The notes: generated by a model from the sequence alone, not told the origin. A stretch of 64,000 bases of DNA from Bradyrhizobium genosp. L (GCF_015624485.1 NZ_CP061378.1:5084001-5148000); one strand, 5' to 3'; positions 28,618 to 37,742 are shown, numbered from the stretch's first letter. Numbers and translations: made by a program.

Positions 28618-29751
28618 TCACATCCCGATCGCGGCGAAGAAGATCGCGAACACGCCGTCCATCACGATCACGAAGAAGATTCCCTTCACCACCGATGCGG
28701 TGGTGTGCTGACCGAGCGATTCCGCCGAGCCCTGCACGGCAAGGCCCTCGACACAGGCGACGATGCCGATCACCGCGGCCATCACCGGCGCCTTGACCAG
28801 GCCGACGATGAAATGGTTGATCGATATGGCATCACGAAGGCGCAGCAAAAACGCTTCCGGATCGACGCCACCATAGAGCCAGGCCACCAGGCCGCCGCCA
28901 TAGAGCGCGGCCATCGCACCGAGGAAGGCGAGGATCGGGAGCGCCAGCACCAGTGCCAGCATGCGCGGCAGGATCAAGACCTCGATCGGATCGAAGCCCA
29001 TGGTGCGCAGCGCGTCGATCTCCTCGCGCATCTTCATCGAGCCGAGCTCGGCGGTGTAGGCCGAGCCCGAGCGGCCCGCGACCATGATCGCGACCAAGAG
29101 CACGCCGATCTCGCGCAGCACCAGCACGCCCAGCATGTCGACCACGAAGATGTCGGCGCCAAATTGCCGGAAATGGAAGATGCCCTGCTGCGAGATGATG
29201 CAGCCGATCAGGAAGGTGATCAGCACCACGATCGGCACCGCGCGCCAGCACACCTGCTCGAGGTGGTGCACCGTCGAGGCGAGACGGAAGCTGCGCGGAC
29301 GGATCAGCACCGCGCCGGTCGCGGCCAGCACCGCGCCGAGCATGTCGAGCAGGCTGACGATGGTGCCGCCGATCCCGACCACGGTGCGGCCGATCTGCTC
29401 CAGCATCCCTAGGATCGACAGCGGATCGCTGACGACCCTGGGTGCCACGCCGACGCGGCTCACCTCGTCGACCAGGCTGGAATAATTGGCGGAGAGGCCC
29501 GCGATCTTGGCCTCCGCCGTGGCGTCGCTGAGGCTGCGGCGCAGCCGCTCGATCAGCCAGGCACCGAAGGTGTCGAGGCTTGCGACCTGCGACACGTCGA
29601 TGAAGATGTGCGGGCGGCTGCCGCGCAGCTTCTCGGCATCGGAGACGATCCGCTCCAGCGCGGGTGCAAAGCGGGCGGTCCAGTTGCCCGCCGCGCACAA
29701 TGCCAGTCCTTCGCCCTGGGCTATCCGCTCCAGTGTCGGGTCGCCGCTCAC
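28618..29751 (-). CDS. MlaE-like ABC permease with N-terminal STAS domain
   Basis: 377 residues from a GTG at 29751. Residues 1-110 form a STAS domain (ERIVSDAEKLRGSRPHIFID, SQVASLDTFGAWLIERL), which in E. coli is the separate protein MlaB. The rest is the MlaE permease with five to six helices and the conserved segments QVCWRAVPIVVLITFLIG, GRSGSAYTAELGSMKMREEI and DALRTMGFDPIEVLILPR. The fusion of MlaB- and MlaE-like parts is common in alphaproteobacteria. First gene of the unit; overlaps or abuts the ATPase gene. Confidence 0.93.
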   Translation of the reverse strand: MSGDPTLERIAQGEGLALCAAGNWTARFAPALERIVSDAEKLRGSRPHIFIDVSQVASLDTFGAWLIERLRRSLSDATAEAKIAGLSANYSSLVDEVSRVGVAPRVVSDPLSILGMLEQIGRTVVGIGGTIVSLLDMLGAVLAATGAVLIRPRSFRLASTVHHLEQVCWRAVPIVVLITFLIGCIISQQGIFHFRQFGADIFVVDMLGVLVLREIGVLLVAIMVAGRSGSAYTAELGSMKMREEIDALRTMGFDPIEVLILPRMLALVLALPILAFLGAMAALYGGGLVAWLYGGVDPEAFLLRLRDAISINHFIVGLVKAPVMAAVIGIVACVEGLAVQGSAESLGQHTTASVVKGIFFVIVMDGVFAIFFAAIGM

Positions 29752-29893
29752 GTCTGCCTACCCCTCCAAGCCCGGTTGGCGGTTCGAACGCAGGTCTCCG
29801 GCGCGGCCGGATCGGCTTGTCGAATCTGTCACCAACCAGTCATAGTTGGTTTCGCCGTGCAAGCATACGGTTCAGGAAATAGTAGACTTTAAA

Positions 29894-30904
29894 ATGACTT
29901 CCACCCCTTTCCGAACAGTTTCTGCCCGAACGCTTTCCGCCGGTATCGAGCGCTGGCCGATCGCAGGCTCCTTCACGATCAGCCGTGGTGCCAAGACTGA
30001 GGCGGTTGTCGTGGTGGCCGAGATCCGCCAGGGCAACCTGATCGGGCGCGGCGAATGCGTGCCTTACCCGCGCTATGGCGAGACCCCGGAGGCGACGCTG
30101 GCGGCGATCCAGGCGATGCTGGGGCCGCTTGCCGACGGCATGGACCGGACCACCCTGCAGGCAAAAATGCCCGCCGGTGCCGCGCGCAACGCGCTGGATT
30201 GCGCGCTGGCCGATCTGGAAGCCAAGACGGCCAGCGACCGCATCTGGAACCTGCTCGGACGGCCCGCGCCGGAGCCGCGCACCACCGCCTACACGATCTC
30301 GCTCGGCACGCCCGAGGCGATGGCCGAGGCGAGCGCGAAGGCCTCGCACCGTGCGCTGCTCAAGATCAAGCTCGGCGGCGATGGCGATGGCGAGCGCATC
30401 AAGGCGGTGCGCAAGGCGGCGCCGGCGTCCGAATTGATCGTCGACGCCAATGAGGCCTGGACCGAGGACGACCTCGCGGCCAATCTTGCCGCCTGCGCCG
30501 ACGCCGGCGTCACCCTGGTCGAGCAGCCGCTGCCCGCGGGCAAGGACGCGGCGCTGGCGCGGATCAAGCGGCCGATTGCGGTCTGCGCCGACGAGAGCGT
30601 GCATGCGCGCGCCTCGCTCGAGGGCCTGCGCGGCCGCTATGACGCCGTCAACATCAAGCTCGACAAGACCGGCGGGCTGATGGAGGCGCTGGCGATGGCG
30701 GAGGAAGCCCGCGCGCTCGGCTTCGAGATCATGGTCGGCTGCATGGTGGCGACCTCGCTGTCGATGGCACCGGCGATGCTGGTCGCGCAAGACGCACGCT
30801 TCGTCGATCTCGACGGTCCGCTGCTCCTGGCGCGCGACCGCGATCGCGGCCTGCGCTACGAGGGCAGCCTGGTCTATCCGCCGGACGCCGCGCTCTGGGG
30901 ATGA
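29894..30904 (+). CDS. Dipeptide epimerase (L-Ala-D/L-Glu epimerase, enolase superfamily)
   Basis: 336 residues from the ATG at 29894; upstream codons have no family similarity. Enolase-superfamily residues are all present: KIK (K157, K159), metal ligands D184 in VDANEAW, E210 in LVEQP and D233 in CADES, and K255 in NIKLDKTGG. The K-x-K and opposing K are the two bases of 1,1-proton-transfer epimerases. It probably interconverts L-Ala-D-Glu and L-Ala-L-Glu during murein peptide recycling; other dipeptides are possible. Its 3' end overlaps the convergent MFS gene by 31 bases. Confidence 0.85.
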   Translation: MTSTPFRTVSARTLSAGIERWPIAGSFTISRGAKTEAVVVVAEIRQGNLIGRGECVPYPRYGETPEATLAAIQAMLGPLADGMDRTTLQAKMPAGAARNALDCALADLEAKTASDRIWNLLGRPAPEPRTTAYTISLGTPEAMAEASAKASHRALLKIKLGGDGDGERIKAVRKAAPASELIVDANEAWTEDDLAANLAACADAGVTLVEQPLPAGKDAALARIKRPIAVCADESVHARASLEGLRGRYDAVNIKLDKTGGLMEALAMAEEARALGFEIMVGCMVATSLSMAPAMLVAQDARFVDLDGPLLLARDRDRGLRYEGSLVYPPDAALWG

Positions 30905-32073
30905 TGGATGAAGCGCTTGCGCGACAGCCACATCACGAGCCCGCCGGCCGCGCCCATCGCCGCCATCATGTAGTAGGCGCCGAGCCCGTAACGCGCATAG
31001 ACCATGCCGCACAGGATCGAAGTGGTGCTCGCAAAGATTCCGCTGCAGGCCGAAAGATAGCCCTGCGCGCGCGCCATCACATGGCCGGGCACGTGATGCA
31101 CGATCAGCCCCATGATGCCGACCTGCGTCAAACCGAACGTCAACCCGTGGCCGAGTTGCACCACGGCGAGGATCGCAAGCGGCGGGTCCTGGGCGGTGAC
31201 GGTCCAGCGCGCTACCGCGCTCGCCGCCGCGATCACCACCAGCACGGCCGACGGCAGCGTGAAACGCGGCGACAGCGCGAACAGCACGATCTCGGCGAGG
31301 ACGCCGAGCGTCCAGAGGCCTGCGATCGTCAACCCGCTCAAGCCCGCCTGCTGCCAGGCGATCGAGGCGAAGGTGTAGTAGGCCGAATGGCTGCTCTGGA
31401 TCAGCGCCGACGACACCATGATGGCGAGGAAGGCCGGATCGCGCAGCAGTTTCCGCGCTCCGCTCGTCGGCGCGGACGCGGCCACCGGATGATGCAGCGG
31501 CCGCAGCGCCAGGCTGACGATCGCGCCGAGCAGGGTCACGGCCGTGATGATCCAGATCAGATGGATTTCGGCGACGTAGCCGAGCAAGAACCCGCTTGCG
31601 AGCGCGCAGGCCATGAAGGCGGCCGAACCCCATAGCCGCAACGGCCCGTAGTTGAGGCCGTATTGCCTGACGCCGCGCAGCGCATAGGCGTCGGTCAGCG
31701 GCACCATCGGCGTCCAGACGCAGCAGGTCAGCGCATAGGCCACCAGCAGCGCAAGCGGCAAATGCTGGGTGCCGACCACGGCAAATCCGCACGCGGTGGC
31801 AAAGCTCGTCGCGATGATCGCGCCGCGCAGCATCTGGCGCCGTTCCGCCGCTGCGGTGACCAGCGGCAACACCGTGAAGCGTGTCACCGGCGGCACCGCA
31901 GTGATGAAGCCGATCCAGGTGGCATCGATGCCGACGGCCTTCAGCCATACCGTGAAGAACGGCAGCTGCACCCCGGTCACGCCGAACAACGTGGCATAGA
32001 ATGCCGCAACGGGACCCGCGAATCGCCGCGATGCAACCTTTGCTGCAATGGGGATTTGTGATTCGGAAGACAT
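30874..32073 (-). CDS. MFS transporter, HcaT/LacY-like (MFS_1_like)
   Basis: 399 residues with 12 hydrophobic helices. The start FYATLFGVTGVQLPFFTVWL is typical of the HcaT/phenylpropionate group, as are YGPLRLWGSAAF in the helix 4-5 region and LHHPV in the central loop. It is an inner-membrane importer or exporter of unknown substrate; no aromatic catabolism gene adjoins it. The ATG at 32073 is used, since the upstream codon in frame is only TTG. It overlaps the epimerase gene tail-to-tail. Whether the two cooperate is unknown. Confidence 0.82.
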   Translation of the reverse strand: MSSESQIPIAAKVASRRFAGPVAAFYATLFGVTGVQLPFFTVWLKAVGIDATWIGFITAVPPVTRFTVLPLVTAAAERRQMLRGAIIATSFATACGFAVVGTQHLPLALLVAYALTCCVWTPMVPLTDAYALRGVRQYGLNYGPLRLWGSAAFMACALASGFLLGYVAEIHLIWIITAVTLLGAIVSLALRPLHHPVAASAPTSGARKLLRDPAFLAIMVSSALIQSSHSAYYTFASIAWQQAGLSGLTIAGLWTLGVLAEIVLFALSPRFTLPSAVLVVIAAASAVARWTVTAQDPPLAILAVVQLGHGLTFGLTQVGIMGLIVHHVPGHVMARAQGYLSACSGIFASTTSILCGMVYARYGLGAYYMMAAMGAAGGLVMWLSRKRFIHHPQSAASGG

Positions 32074-32148
32074 CAATTCAATTGCGATTCGCCTGAGATC
32101 GTGGTGATCGTTAGCGTAACGCGCAGTGATTTGCGCGAAGAGATTGTG

Positions 32149-33393
32149 ATGGCCGAAGAAGCATTCGCCCTGTCGCCGATTTCCGCCCGCGCGGCCCAGC
32201 CGAGCGAGGAGGACTATGCTGCGATCAGCGAGGCCTTCATGGAGACCTCGCGCGGCCGCTGGTTCCTCGGCGAATACGCCAAGCGCAACCGCAATGCCGA
32301 CACGCGCATGGTGCTCGATGCCGTGGCGCGGATCGAGCAGAGCCTCGCCGAGCAGCGGCAGGCGACCGTCGAGGCGATCCGGGACGAGCAGCTGGAGGCG
32401 GCGCTGACGGTGCTCCGCGGCGCGGTCGAGGCCGCCCAGGCCTCCGCGCTCGCGGCGCTCGACGGCGTCAGCTTCGAGCCGCAGCTCGCGCCGGTGCGCA
32501 AGGGCGTGCGCGTGATCCGGGAGATCTCCTGGCGGTTGCGCGAGATCGGCAACGACGGCCGGATTTGCGACCTCATCGATTCGCAGGCCAGCGCCATCGA
32601 GGCCGGCGCGGCCCAGCTTTCGATGGACGACGCCAGGGCCGTGCTGGATGCCGCCTTTGCCGGGCTGGCCCGACGTCTTGGCGAACTTGATGCGAATGAA
32701 GCGGTGACGCCTGCAGCGGCACCGACCGCGGCTGAAACACCCGCGGACGCGCCGGCAGCGGCCGCCTCGCCGCCACCGATAGCCGAAACCGCCGCCGCCG
32801 AGGTCGTGGCCACCGAGCCGTTGCCTGCTTCAGAGACGGCCGCGACTCCTGCCCCCGAACCGGCCGTGGCCGAGACGCCGCAGCCGGATCAAACAGCGCT
32901 GGCGAAGGCGGAGGCGGCATTGGCCGAGGCGGAGGCCGCCGAGCTCGCCCGTGCCGCCGACGAGGCAGCTGCCGACGCCCACGACGAAGCCATGCTCGAC
33001 CTGATCGCGGCGGAGATGGGTGCGCCCGATCCGATCGACGATGAGGAAGCCGCCATCGCCGAGGAGATCCGCGTCGCCGAAGCGATGGCCGAGCCCGAAA
33101 TGGCTCCGCCTGCGCCCGAGCCTGCATTTGCCCCGGCACCCGAACCGGTCGCGCCGCCAGCACCGCTGACCGCGCCCGCACCGGTGGCCGAGTTGCGGAT
33201 CGCCGAGACACAGGCGACCCCGCCAGCGCGGCCGCTTTACGTCGAAGCGGCGCCCGCTCCTGTTGCCGAGGTGTCGCTCGGCTCGACCATCATCGCAAGC
33301 GGCCTGGTGAAGCGGCCGAGTGCCGCGGCGAACGATCCGCTGGCACCGATCCGGCGAATGAGCCAGGTCGAGAGGATTGCGTTCTTCTCGTAA
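32149..33393 (+). CDS. Hypothetical protein with conserved N-terminal region and Ala/Pro/Glu-rich tail
   Basis: About 414 residues from the ATG at 32149; a GTG 48 bases upstream is possible. Residues 20-190 look like a folded helical domain (SEEDYAAISEAFMETSRGRW, FLGEYAKRNRNADTRMVLDA, RVIREISWRLREIGNDGRI). I know this pattern only as a conserved rhizobial protein of unknown function. From about residue 195 on it is low-complexity Ala/Pro/Glu, with an acidic helical insert and a short conserved-looking end (NDPLAPIRRMSQVERIAFFS). No signal peptide or membrane helix. Divergent from the MFS gene. Confidence 0.7.
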   Translation: MAEEAFALSPISARAAQPSEEDYAAISEAFMETSRGRWFLGEYAKRNRNADTRMVLDAVARIEQSLAEQRQATVEAIRDEQLEAALTVLRGAVEAAQASALAALDGVSFEPQLAPVRKGVRVIREISWRLREIGNDGRICDLIDSQASAIEAGAAQLSMDDARAVLDAAFAGLARRLGELDANEAVTPAAAPTAAETPADAPAAAASPPPIAETAAAEVVATEPLPASETAATPAPEPAVAETPQPDQTALAKAEAALAEAEAAELARAADEAAADAHDEAMLDLIAAEMGAPDPIDDEEAAIAEEIRVAEAMAEPEMAPPAPEPAFAPAPEPVAPPAPLTAPAPVAELRIAETQATPPARPLYVEAAPAPVAEVSLGSTIIASGLVKRPSAAANDPLAPIRRMSQVERIAFFS

Positions 33394-33400
33394 CTTGCAC

Positions 33401-33482
33401 CGTCATTGCCGGGCTTGCCCCGGCAATCCATCAATCCAATGATTCTTTTGCGATGGATGCGCGGGTCAAGCCCGCGCATGAC
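33401..33482. repeat. Dispersed palindromic element, copy 1
   Basis: An imperfect inverted repeat of 31-32 bases per arm (33401-33432 and 33452-33482). The arms begin CGTCATTGCCGGGCTTG and end CCCGCGCATGAC, with AATCCATC facing GATGGAT inside. It lies between convergent genes and could also act as a bidirectional terminator. Confidence 0.8.
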
Positions 33483-33506
33483 AGGTTGAGTTTTGCGATC
33501 AATCGC

Positions 33507-34496
33507 TCAGGCGACCAGCTTCGCAAACAGGTCGGCGTCGACATTGCCGCCCGAGAGCACGATCACGACGTTCTTGCCCTTGACGTCGATCCGACCGGCC
33601 AGCAAGGCGGCGAGGCCGATTGCGCCGCCGGGCTCGACCACGAGCTTCAGCTCGCGATAGGCAAAGGCAACGGCGGCGCCGACTTCCTCATCGGTGGCGG
33701 CGACGCCGGCCGCGAGCAGCTTGCTGTTGATGGCGAAGGTGAGCTCGCCCGGCATCATCGCCATCAGCGCATCGCAGATGGTGCGCGCCGCGACCGGATG
33801 CGCCTCGCGGTGCCCGGCCTTCAGCGACAGCGCGTGATCATCATAGCCGGCGGGCTCGGCCACGATCACCTGGGCTAACGGAAATTTCGACTTCACCGCG
33901 GTGGCAACGCCTGCGATCAGGCCGCCGCCGGAGGCCGGCGCCACGACGATGTCGGGGGTGAGCCCGAGCGCGGCCATGTCGTCGGCGATCTCGCGGCCGG
34001 CGGTGCCCTGCCCTGCGATCACGAAGGGATCGTCATAGGGACGCACCAGGGTGGCGCCGCGCTTGCTCGCGATGCCGTTCGAGATCGCCTCGCGGTCGTC
34101 GCGGTCGCGATCGTAGAGCACGACCTCGGCGCCGTAGGACTTGGTGCGCTCGCGCTTGGTCAGCGGCGAGTCCGCGGGCATCACGATGGTCGCCTGCATG
34201 TTGAGGATCTTTGCCGCCGCCGCGACGCCCTGGGCATGGTTGCCGGAGGAGAATGCGACCACGCCGCCGCCGCGTCTGTCTTGCGGGATCGAGGCGAGCT
34301 TGTTGAAGGCGCCGCGGAACTTGAACGATCCGGTCCGCTGCAGCATCTCGGGCTTCAGGAAGACCTGCGTGCCCGCGCGCTCGTTGAGCACGGGGAAGCT
34401 CAGGAGCGGCGTGCGCACCGCGAACGGCGCGACCACCCTGGCGGCCGCGTCGATATCAGCGGCGGCGACGAGTGGGGTTTGGGCGATGTCCGTCAT
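33507..34496 (-). CDS. PLP-dependent threonine/serine dehydratase-like enzyme
   Basis: 329 residues from the ATG at 34496. Fold-type II PLP enzyme: LQRTGSFKFRGAFNKL with Schiff-base Lys about 59, FSSGNHAQGVA for the substrate carboxylate, ASGGGLIAG for the PLP phosphate and VLSGGN near the end. It lacks the C-terminal ACT regulatory domains of biosynthetic IlvA, so it is of the short catabolic type. Relatives deaminate threonine, serine or 3-hydroxyaspartate, or racemise serine, and sequence alone does not separate these. It stands 42 bases upstream of the glycosyltransferase stop on the same strand but is not clearly in that operon. Confidence 0.88.
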   Translation of the reverse strand: MTDIAQTPLVAAADIDAAARVVAPFAVRTPLLSFPVLNERAGTQVFLKPEMLQRTGSFKFRGAFNKLASIPQDRRGGGVVAFSSGNHAQGVAAAAKILNMQATIVMPADSPLTKRERTKSYGAEVVLYDRDRDDREAISNGIASKRGATLVRPYDDPFVIAGQGTAGREIADDMAALGLTPDIVVAPASGGGLIAGVATAVKSKFPLAQVIVAEPAGYDDHALSLKAGHREAHPVAARTICDALMAMMPGELTFAINSKLLAAGVAATDEEVGAAVAFAYRELKLVVEPGGAIGLAALLAGRIDVKGKNVVIVLSGGNVDADLFAKLVA

Positions 34497-34538
34497 CCCC
34501 AGTTTGTATCGCGGCGGCCGGCGACCCGGCAAGGCGCT

Positions 34539-35630
34539 TTAGCGTGATGTGGACTGGGTCGCCGGCAGCGCGGCGAAATGGTGTTCGCCGGCGCCGAGCT
34601 CGATCGCCTCGCCCTCGCCATCCGGCAGCACCGGGCGGACATTCAGGCAGCGATCGATGAAGACCCGCGCCGAGGCCTGCCAGGTGTGGAGCGCGGCGAA
34701 ATCGACACAGACCTGCCGGGGAATGCTGAGCGCCTCCAGGCAGGCCTGCTGCAGATCCTCGTCGAGCACCCCGACGGGCGCCGCGCCGATCACGTCCTGA
34801 GGGCCGGTGACCGGGAAAGCGGCAACCGGCAGGCCGCTCGCCAGCGCTTCGAGCAGCACCAGGCCGAACGTATCGGTCCGGCTCGGGAACACGAAGACAT
34901 CAGCGGCGGCGTAGATCTCGGCAAGTTCCTCGCCATGGCGCGCGCCGAGGAACACGGCCTCGGGAAACTTGCGCTCCAGCGTCGCGCGCGCCGGACCGTC
35001 GCCGACCACGACCTTGGTGCCGGGCAGATCGAGCGCGAGGAACGCCTCGAGATTCTTCTCCACCGCGACGCGGCCGACACTGAGATAGACCGGCTGCGGC
35101 AGGCAGAGATCGACGTCACGTGGATGGAACAGCGCCGTATCGACGCCGCGCGACCACAGCACCACGTTGCGGAAGCCACGCTGGCGCAGCTCGCTTGCCA
35201 GCGCCGGTGTCGCCGCCATCACGGCCTGGCTCGATTTGTGGAACCAGCGCAGCGCGCGCCAGACCCAGCTTTCCGGGATCGGCGTCCGCGCCGAGACGTA
35301 TTCGGGAAAGCGGGTGTGGAAGCTGGTCGTGAACGGCAGGCCGCGCCTGTGGCAGTAGCGGCGCACCGACAGCCCGATCGGGCCTTCGGTGGCAATATGG
35401 ATGCTGTCAGGCCTCGCCGCCTCGATCAGCGCCGTGACCTTGGACTGAACCGGCAGCGCCAACCTGAGATCGCGATAGCTCGGCATCGCAAAGGTGCGGA
35501 AGGAATCCGGCGTCAGGAAGCTCACCTCGACGCCGAGCGATTTGGCGGCCTGCGCCATCATGGTCAGCGTGCGGACAACCCCGTTGACCTGGGGATGCCA
35601 CGCATCGGTCGCGACCAGGATATGCGTCAT
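34539..35630 (-). CDS. GT4 glycosyltransferase, probable glycolipid synthase paired with a PlcP-like enzyme
   Basis: 363 residues. GT-B glycosyltransferase: N-terminal ATDAWHPQVNGVVRTLTMMA, linker YLSVGRVAVEKNLEAFL and donor-site PSRTDTFGLVLLEALASGLP with the E-x7-E motif of family GT4. It resembles bacterial alpha-mannosyl- and glucosyltransferases that use nucleotide sugars with lipid acceptors. Its start overlaps the stop of the PlcP-like gene by four bases (ATGA), so they are co-translated. Such pairs in other alphaproteobacteria convert phospholipid-derived diacylglycerol into glycolipid under phosphate limitation. That role is inferred from context; the sugar is unknown. Confidence 0.83.
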   Translation of the reverse strand: MTHILVATDAWHPQVNGVVRTLTMMAQAAKSLGVEVSFLTPDSFRTFAMPSYRDLRLALPVQSKVTALIEAARPDSIHIATEGPIGLSVRRYCHRRGLPFTTSFHTRFPEYVSARTPIPESWVWRALRWFHKSSQAVMAATPALASELRQRGFRNVVLWSRGVDTALFHPRDVDLCLPQPVYLSVGRVAVEKNLEAFLALDLPGTKVVVGDGPARATLERKFPEAVFLGARHGEELAEIYAAADVFVFPSRTDTFGLVLLEALASGLPVAAFPVTGPQDVIGAAPVGVLDEDLQQACLEALSIPRQVCVDFAALHTWQASARVFIDRCLNVRPVLPDGEGEAIELGAGEHHFAALPATQSTSR

Positions 35631-36439
35631 GCAGCGCGTGCCGTGACCCGCGGAACCGGCGCGATGCGGCGTACCGGATCGGTCCAGGTGATGATCTCGA
35701 AGCGGCCGTCCTCGTGCTCGGCGAGCGCAGTGCAGCTCTCCACCCAGTCGCCGCAGTTCATGTAGCGGATGCCGTGCTCGTCATGGATCGTGGCGTAGTG
35801 GATGTGGCCGCAGATCACACCGTCGCAGCCGTGGCGCCGCGCCTCGCCGGCCAGCGTGGACTCGAAGGCGCCGATATAGTTCACCGCCTTCTTGACCTTC
35901 AGCTTGGCCCATTGCGACAGCGACCAGTACGGCACGCCGAACATCTTGCGGAAGAAGTTGACGAAGCGATTCATCTGGATCGCGAAGTCGTAGGCCTTGT
36001 CGCCGAGATGGGCGAGCCAGCGCGCGTTCTGCACCACGAGATCGAAGATGTCGCCGTGGATCACCAGATAGCGCTTGCCGTCGGCGCCGGTGTGCACGGT
36101 GTTCTCCACCACGTCGATGCCGCCGAAATGCGTGCCGTAGAAATTGCGCAGGAACTCGTCGTGGTTGCCCGGGACGTAGATCACCTTGGCGCCCTTGCGC
36201 GCCTTGCGCAGCATCTTCTGCACGAAGTCGTTGTGGGTCTGCGGCCAGTGCCAGTTCGACTTCAGCGCCCAGCCGTCGACGATATCGCCAACCAGATAGA
36301 TCGTGTCGGCATCGTGAGAGCGGAGGAAGTCCAGCAGGCGGTCGGCTTGCGAACCGCGGGCTCCGAGATGGACGTCGGAGATGAACAAAGTGCGAAAGCG
36401 CCGCTCGGGGCTTTCTTCACTCAAGGAGTCGCTTCCCAT
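35627..36439 (-). CDS. plcP: Calcineurin-like metallophosphoesterase, PlcP/LpxH-like
   Basis: 270 residues. All dinuclear-metal motifs are present: FISDVHLGARGS, LVGDIVDGW, VPGNHDEFLRNFYG, VIHGDIFDL and CGHIHYATI. Such proteins were often called UDP-2,3-diacylglucosamine hydrolase, but the longer rhizobial type includes Sinorhizobium PlcP, a phospholipase C that releases diacylglycerol from membrane phospholipid when phosphate is scarce. Coupling to a glycosyltransferase and an upstream Pho-box-like sequence favour PlcP. The ATG at 36439 has AGGTG upstream; a GTG at 36448 is the alternative. An LpxH function is not excluded, because no other LpxH/LpxI is in the window. Confidence 0.75.
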   Translation of the reverse strand: MGSDSLSEESPERRFRTLFISDVHLGARGSQADRLLDFLRSHDADTIYLVGDIVDGWALKSNWHWPQTHNDFVQKMLRKARKGAKVIYVPGNHDEFLRNFYGTHFGGIDVVENTVHTGADGKRYLVIHGDIFDLVVQNARWLAHLGDKAYDFAIQMNRFVNFFRKMFGVPYWSLSQWAKLKVKKAVNYIGAFESTLAGEARRHGCDGVICGHIHYATIHDEHGIRYMNCGDWVESCTALAEHEDGRFEIITWTDPVRRIAPVPRVTARAA

Positions 36440-36461
36440 GCCGTGCACCTAACAGATTCCT

Positions 36462-36479
36462 GTGACAAGGCGATGACGA
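36462..36479 (-). promoter_or_regulatory. Pho-box-like (PhoB-binding) site upstream of the PlcP-like/glycosyltransferase operon
   Basis: The minus strand reads TCGTCATCGCCTTGTCAC, against a Pho box of CTGTCAT-N4-CTGTCAY: 11 of 14 core bases match, and the 11-base period is right. Further GTCAC occurs one turn upstream and CTGTTAG one turn downstream, so the direct-repeat phasing continues. The site ends 22 bases before the ATG, so the transcript would have almost no leader. Confidence 0.5.
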
Positions 36480-36642
36480 TTCCCGTGACGCAAGGCCCCA
36501 CAATCAGTTAACGAGAATCAGTCGCATGCCCCTTCATCCGCGATAACAGCGCGATGCGACAATCTGGCGACATCGGCCGCCGCAGGTGTGGGCAACAGCG
36601 ATGTGTTGCCGCTGTGTCGCGACGGAACAGGTGGCAATCTCT

Positions 36643-36725
36643 CGTCATTGCGAGCGAAGCGAAGCAATCCATCCACGCATGCGGGCAAATGGATTGCTTC
36701 GTCGCTATCGCTCCTCGCAATGACG
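36643..36725. repeat. Dispersed palindromic element, copy 2
   Basis: It opens CGTCATTGCGAGCGAAGC and closes CTCGCAATGACG. The inner arms are GAAGCAATCCAT and ATGGATTGCTTC around a short loop. It shares its ends and AAGCAATCCAT core with the element at 51885-52002. Confidence 0.85.
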
Positions 36726-36757
36726 GGGATCGCGCGAAGCCTAGGCGCTGCGGCGTT

Positions 36758-37555
36758 TCAATAATACTTGTGGAAATGATGCACGGGTCCGTGGCCGTGG
36801 CCGACGGCGAAGCGATCGGCTGCGGCGATGGCTTGCGTGATCCACGCCTTGGCGTCGCGCACGGCGGTCTCGGTGTCACAGCCTTTGGCAAGCCCTGCTG
36901 CGATCGCCGAGGACAGCGAGCAGCCGGTGCCGTGGGTGTTTGCTGTCGCGATGCGCGGCGCGCGAAGGGCGATGCTGCGTTCGCCGTCGATCAGATAGTC
37001 GATGCTCTCGCTGCCGTGGCCATGGCCGCCCTTGACCAGCACCGCGCGGCATCCCGTCGCCAGCAACTGCCTGCCCTGACGTTCGACGTCGGCCTCGCTT
37101 GCCGCAACCTCCTCGTTCAGCAGCGCCGCTGCCTCCGGCAGGTTCGGCGTGATCAGCGCTGCCTGCGGAAACAACTTCGTCTTCAGCGCCTCGACCGCCT
37201 CGGCCGCCAGCAGCCGATCGCCTGAGGTCGCGACCATCACGGGATCGAGCACGACATGACGCGGCGACCAGCGCGCGAGAGCGGCGGCGATCGCCGCAAT
37301 CGTCTCGACCTGGGCCACCATGCCGATCTTCACCGCGCCGACCGCGAGGTCGGAGAACACCGCGTCGATCTGCGCGGTGACGAATTCGGCGGGCACCGGA
37401 TGAATGCCGCTGACGCCCGTGGTGTTCTGCGCCGTCAGCGCCGTGATCACGGAGGCGCCGTAGACGCCGAACGTGGCAAAGCTCTTGAGATCGGCCTGGA
37501 TGCCCGCGCCGCCGGACGAATCCGAACCGGCGATGGTGAGCGCGATCGGCGTCAT
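36758..37555 (-). CDS. thiD: Hydroxymethylpyrimidine/phosphomethylpyrimidine kinase
   Basis: 265 residues from the ATG at 37555; codons further upstream are not conserved. Ribokinase-fold features: [20 protein letters not shown] at the start, the conserved [16 protein letters not shown] segment, [25 protein letters not shown], and the C-terminal [20 protein letters not shown] with the anion hole and catalytic Cys of ThiD. It phosphorylates HMP and HMP-phosphate in thiamine synthesis. No TPP riboswitch signature is visible upstream and no other thi gene adjoins it. It is divergent from the small AsnC-type gene. Confidence 0.94.
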   Translation of the reverse strand: MTPIALTIAGSDSSGGAGIQADLKSFATFGVYGASVITALTAQNTTGVSGIHPVPAEFVTAQIDAVFSDLAVGAVKIGMVAQVETIAAIAAALARWSPRHVVLDPVMVATSGDRLLAAEAVEALKTKLFPQAALITPNLPEAAALLNEEVAASEADVERQGRQLLATGCRAVLVKGGHGHGSESIDYLIDGERSIALRAPRIATANTHGTGCSLSSAIAAGLAKGCDTETAVRDAKAWITQAIAAADRFAVGHGHGPVHHFHKYY

Positions 37556-37742
37556 GCTGCCGCGCCAGCGATTAGGACGTATCGGACCATAGCCTGTCCT
37601 AGCGCGGCAGCCCGTTGGCAGCAAGTTCGCCTTGATTTGCCGTGACTTGCCGGGCGATTGATCGTCGTCCGGCGTTGCCCCGACCTTGCCTTCGCCGCCG
37701 GTTTTTGGCCTATAGTCGGAAAAATCCCCGGAGACGACTTCG

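Larger units (their letters stand above)
36440..36757. other. 318-base intergenic region with Pho-box-like site and palindromic repeat
   Basis: It lies upstream of the PlcP-like gene and downstream of thiD (both leftward). It contains the Pho-box-like site at 36462-36479 and the dispersed palindrome at 36643-36725. No coding frame here is credible. Confidence 0.7.

Noticed and set aside
37556..37742. TPP riboswitch ahead of thiD
   Set aside because: I found neither the CTGAGA element nor the conserved 3' helix of the THI box in the 187-base gap.
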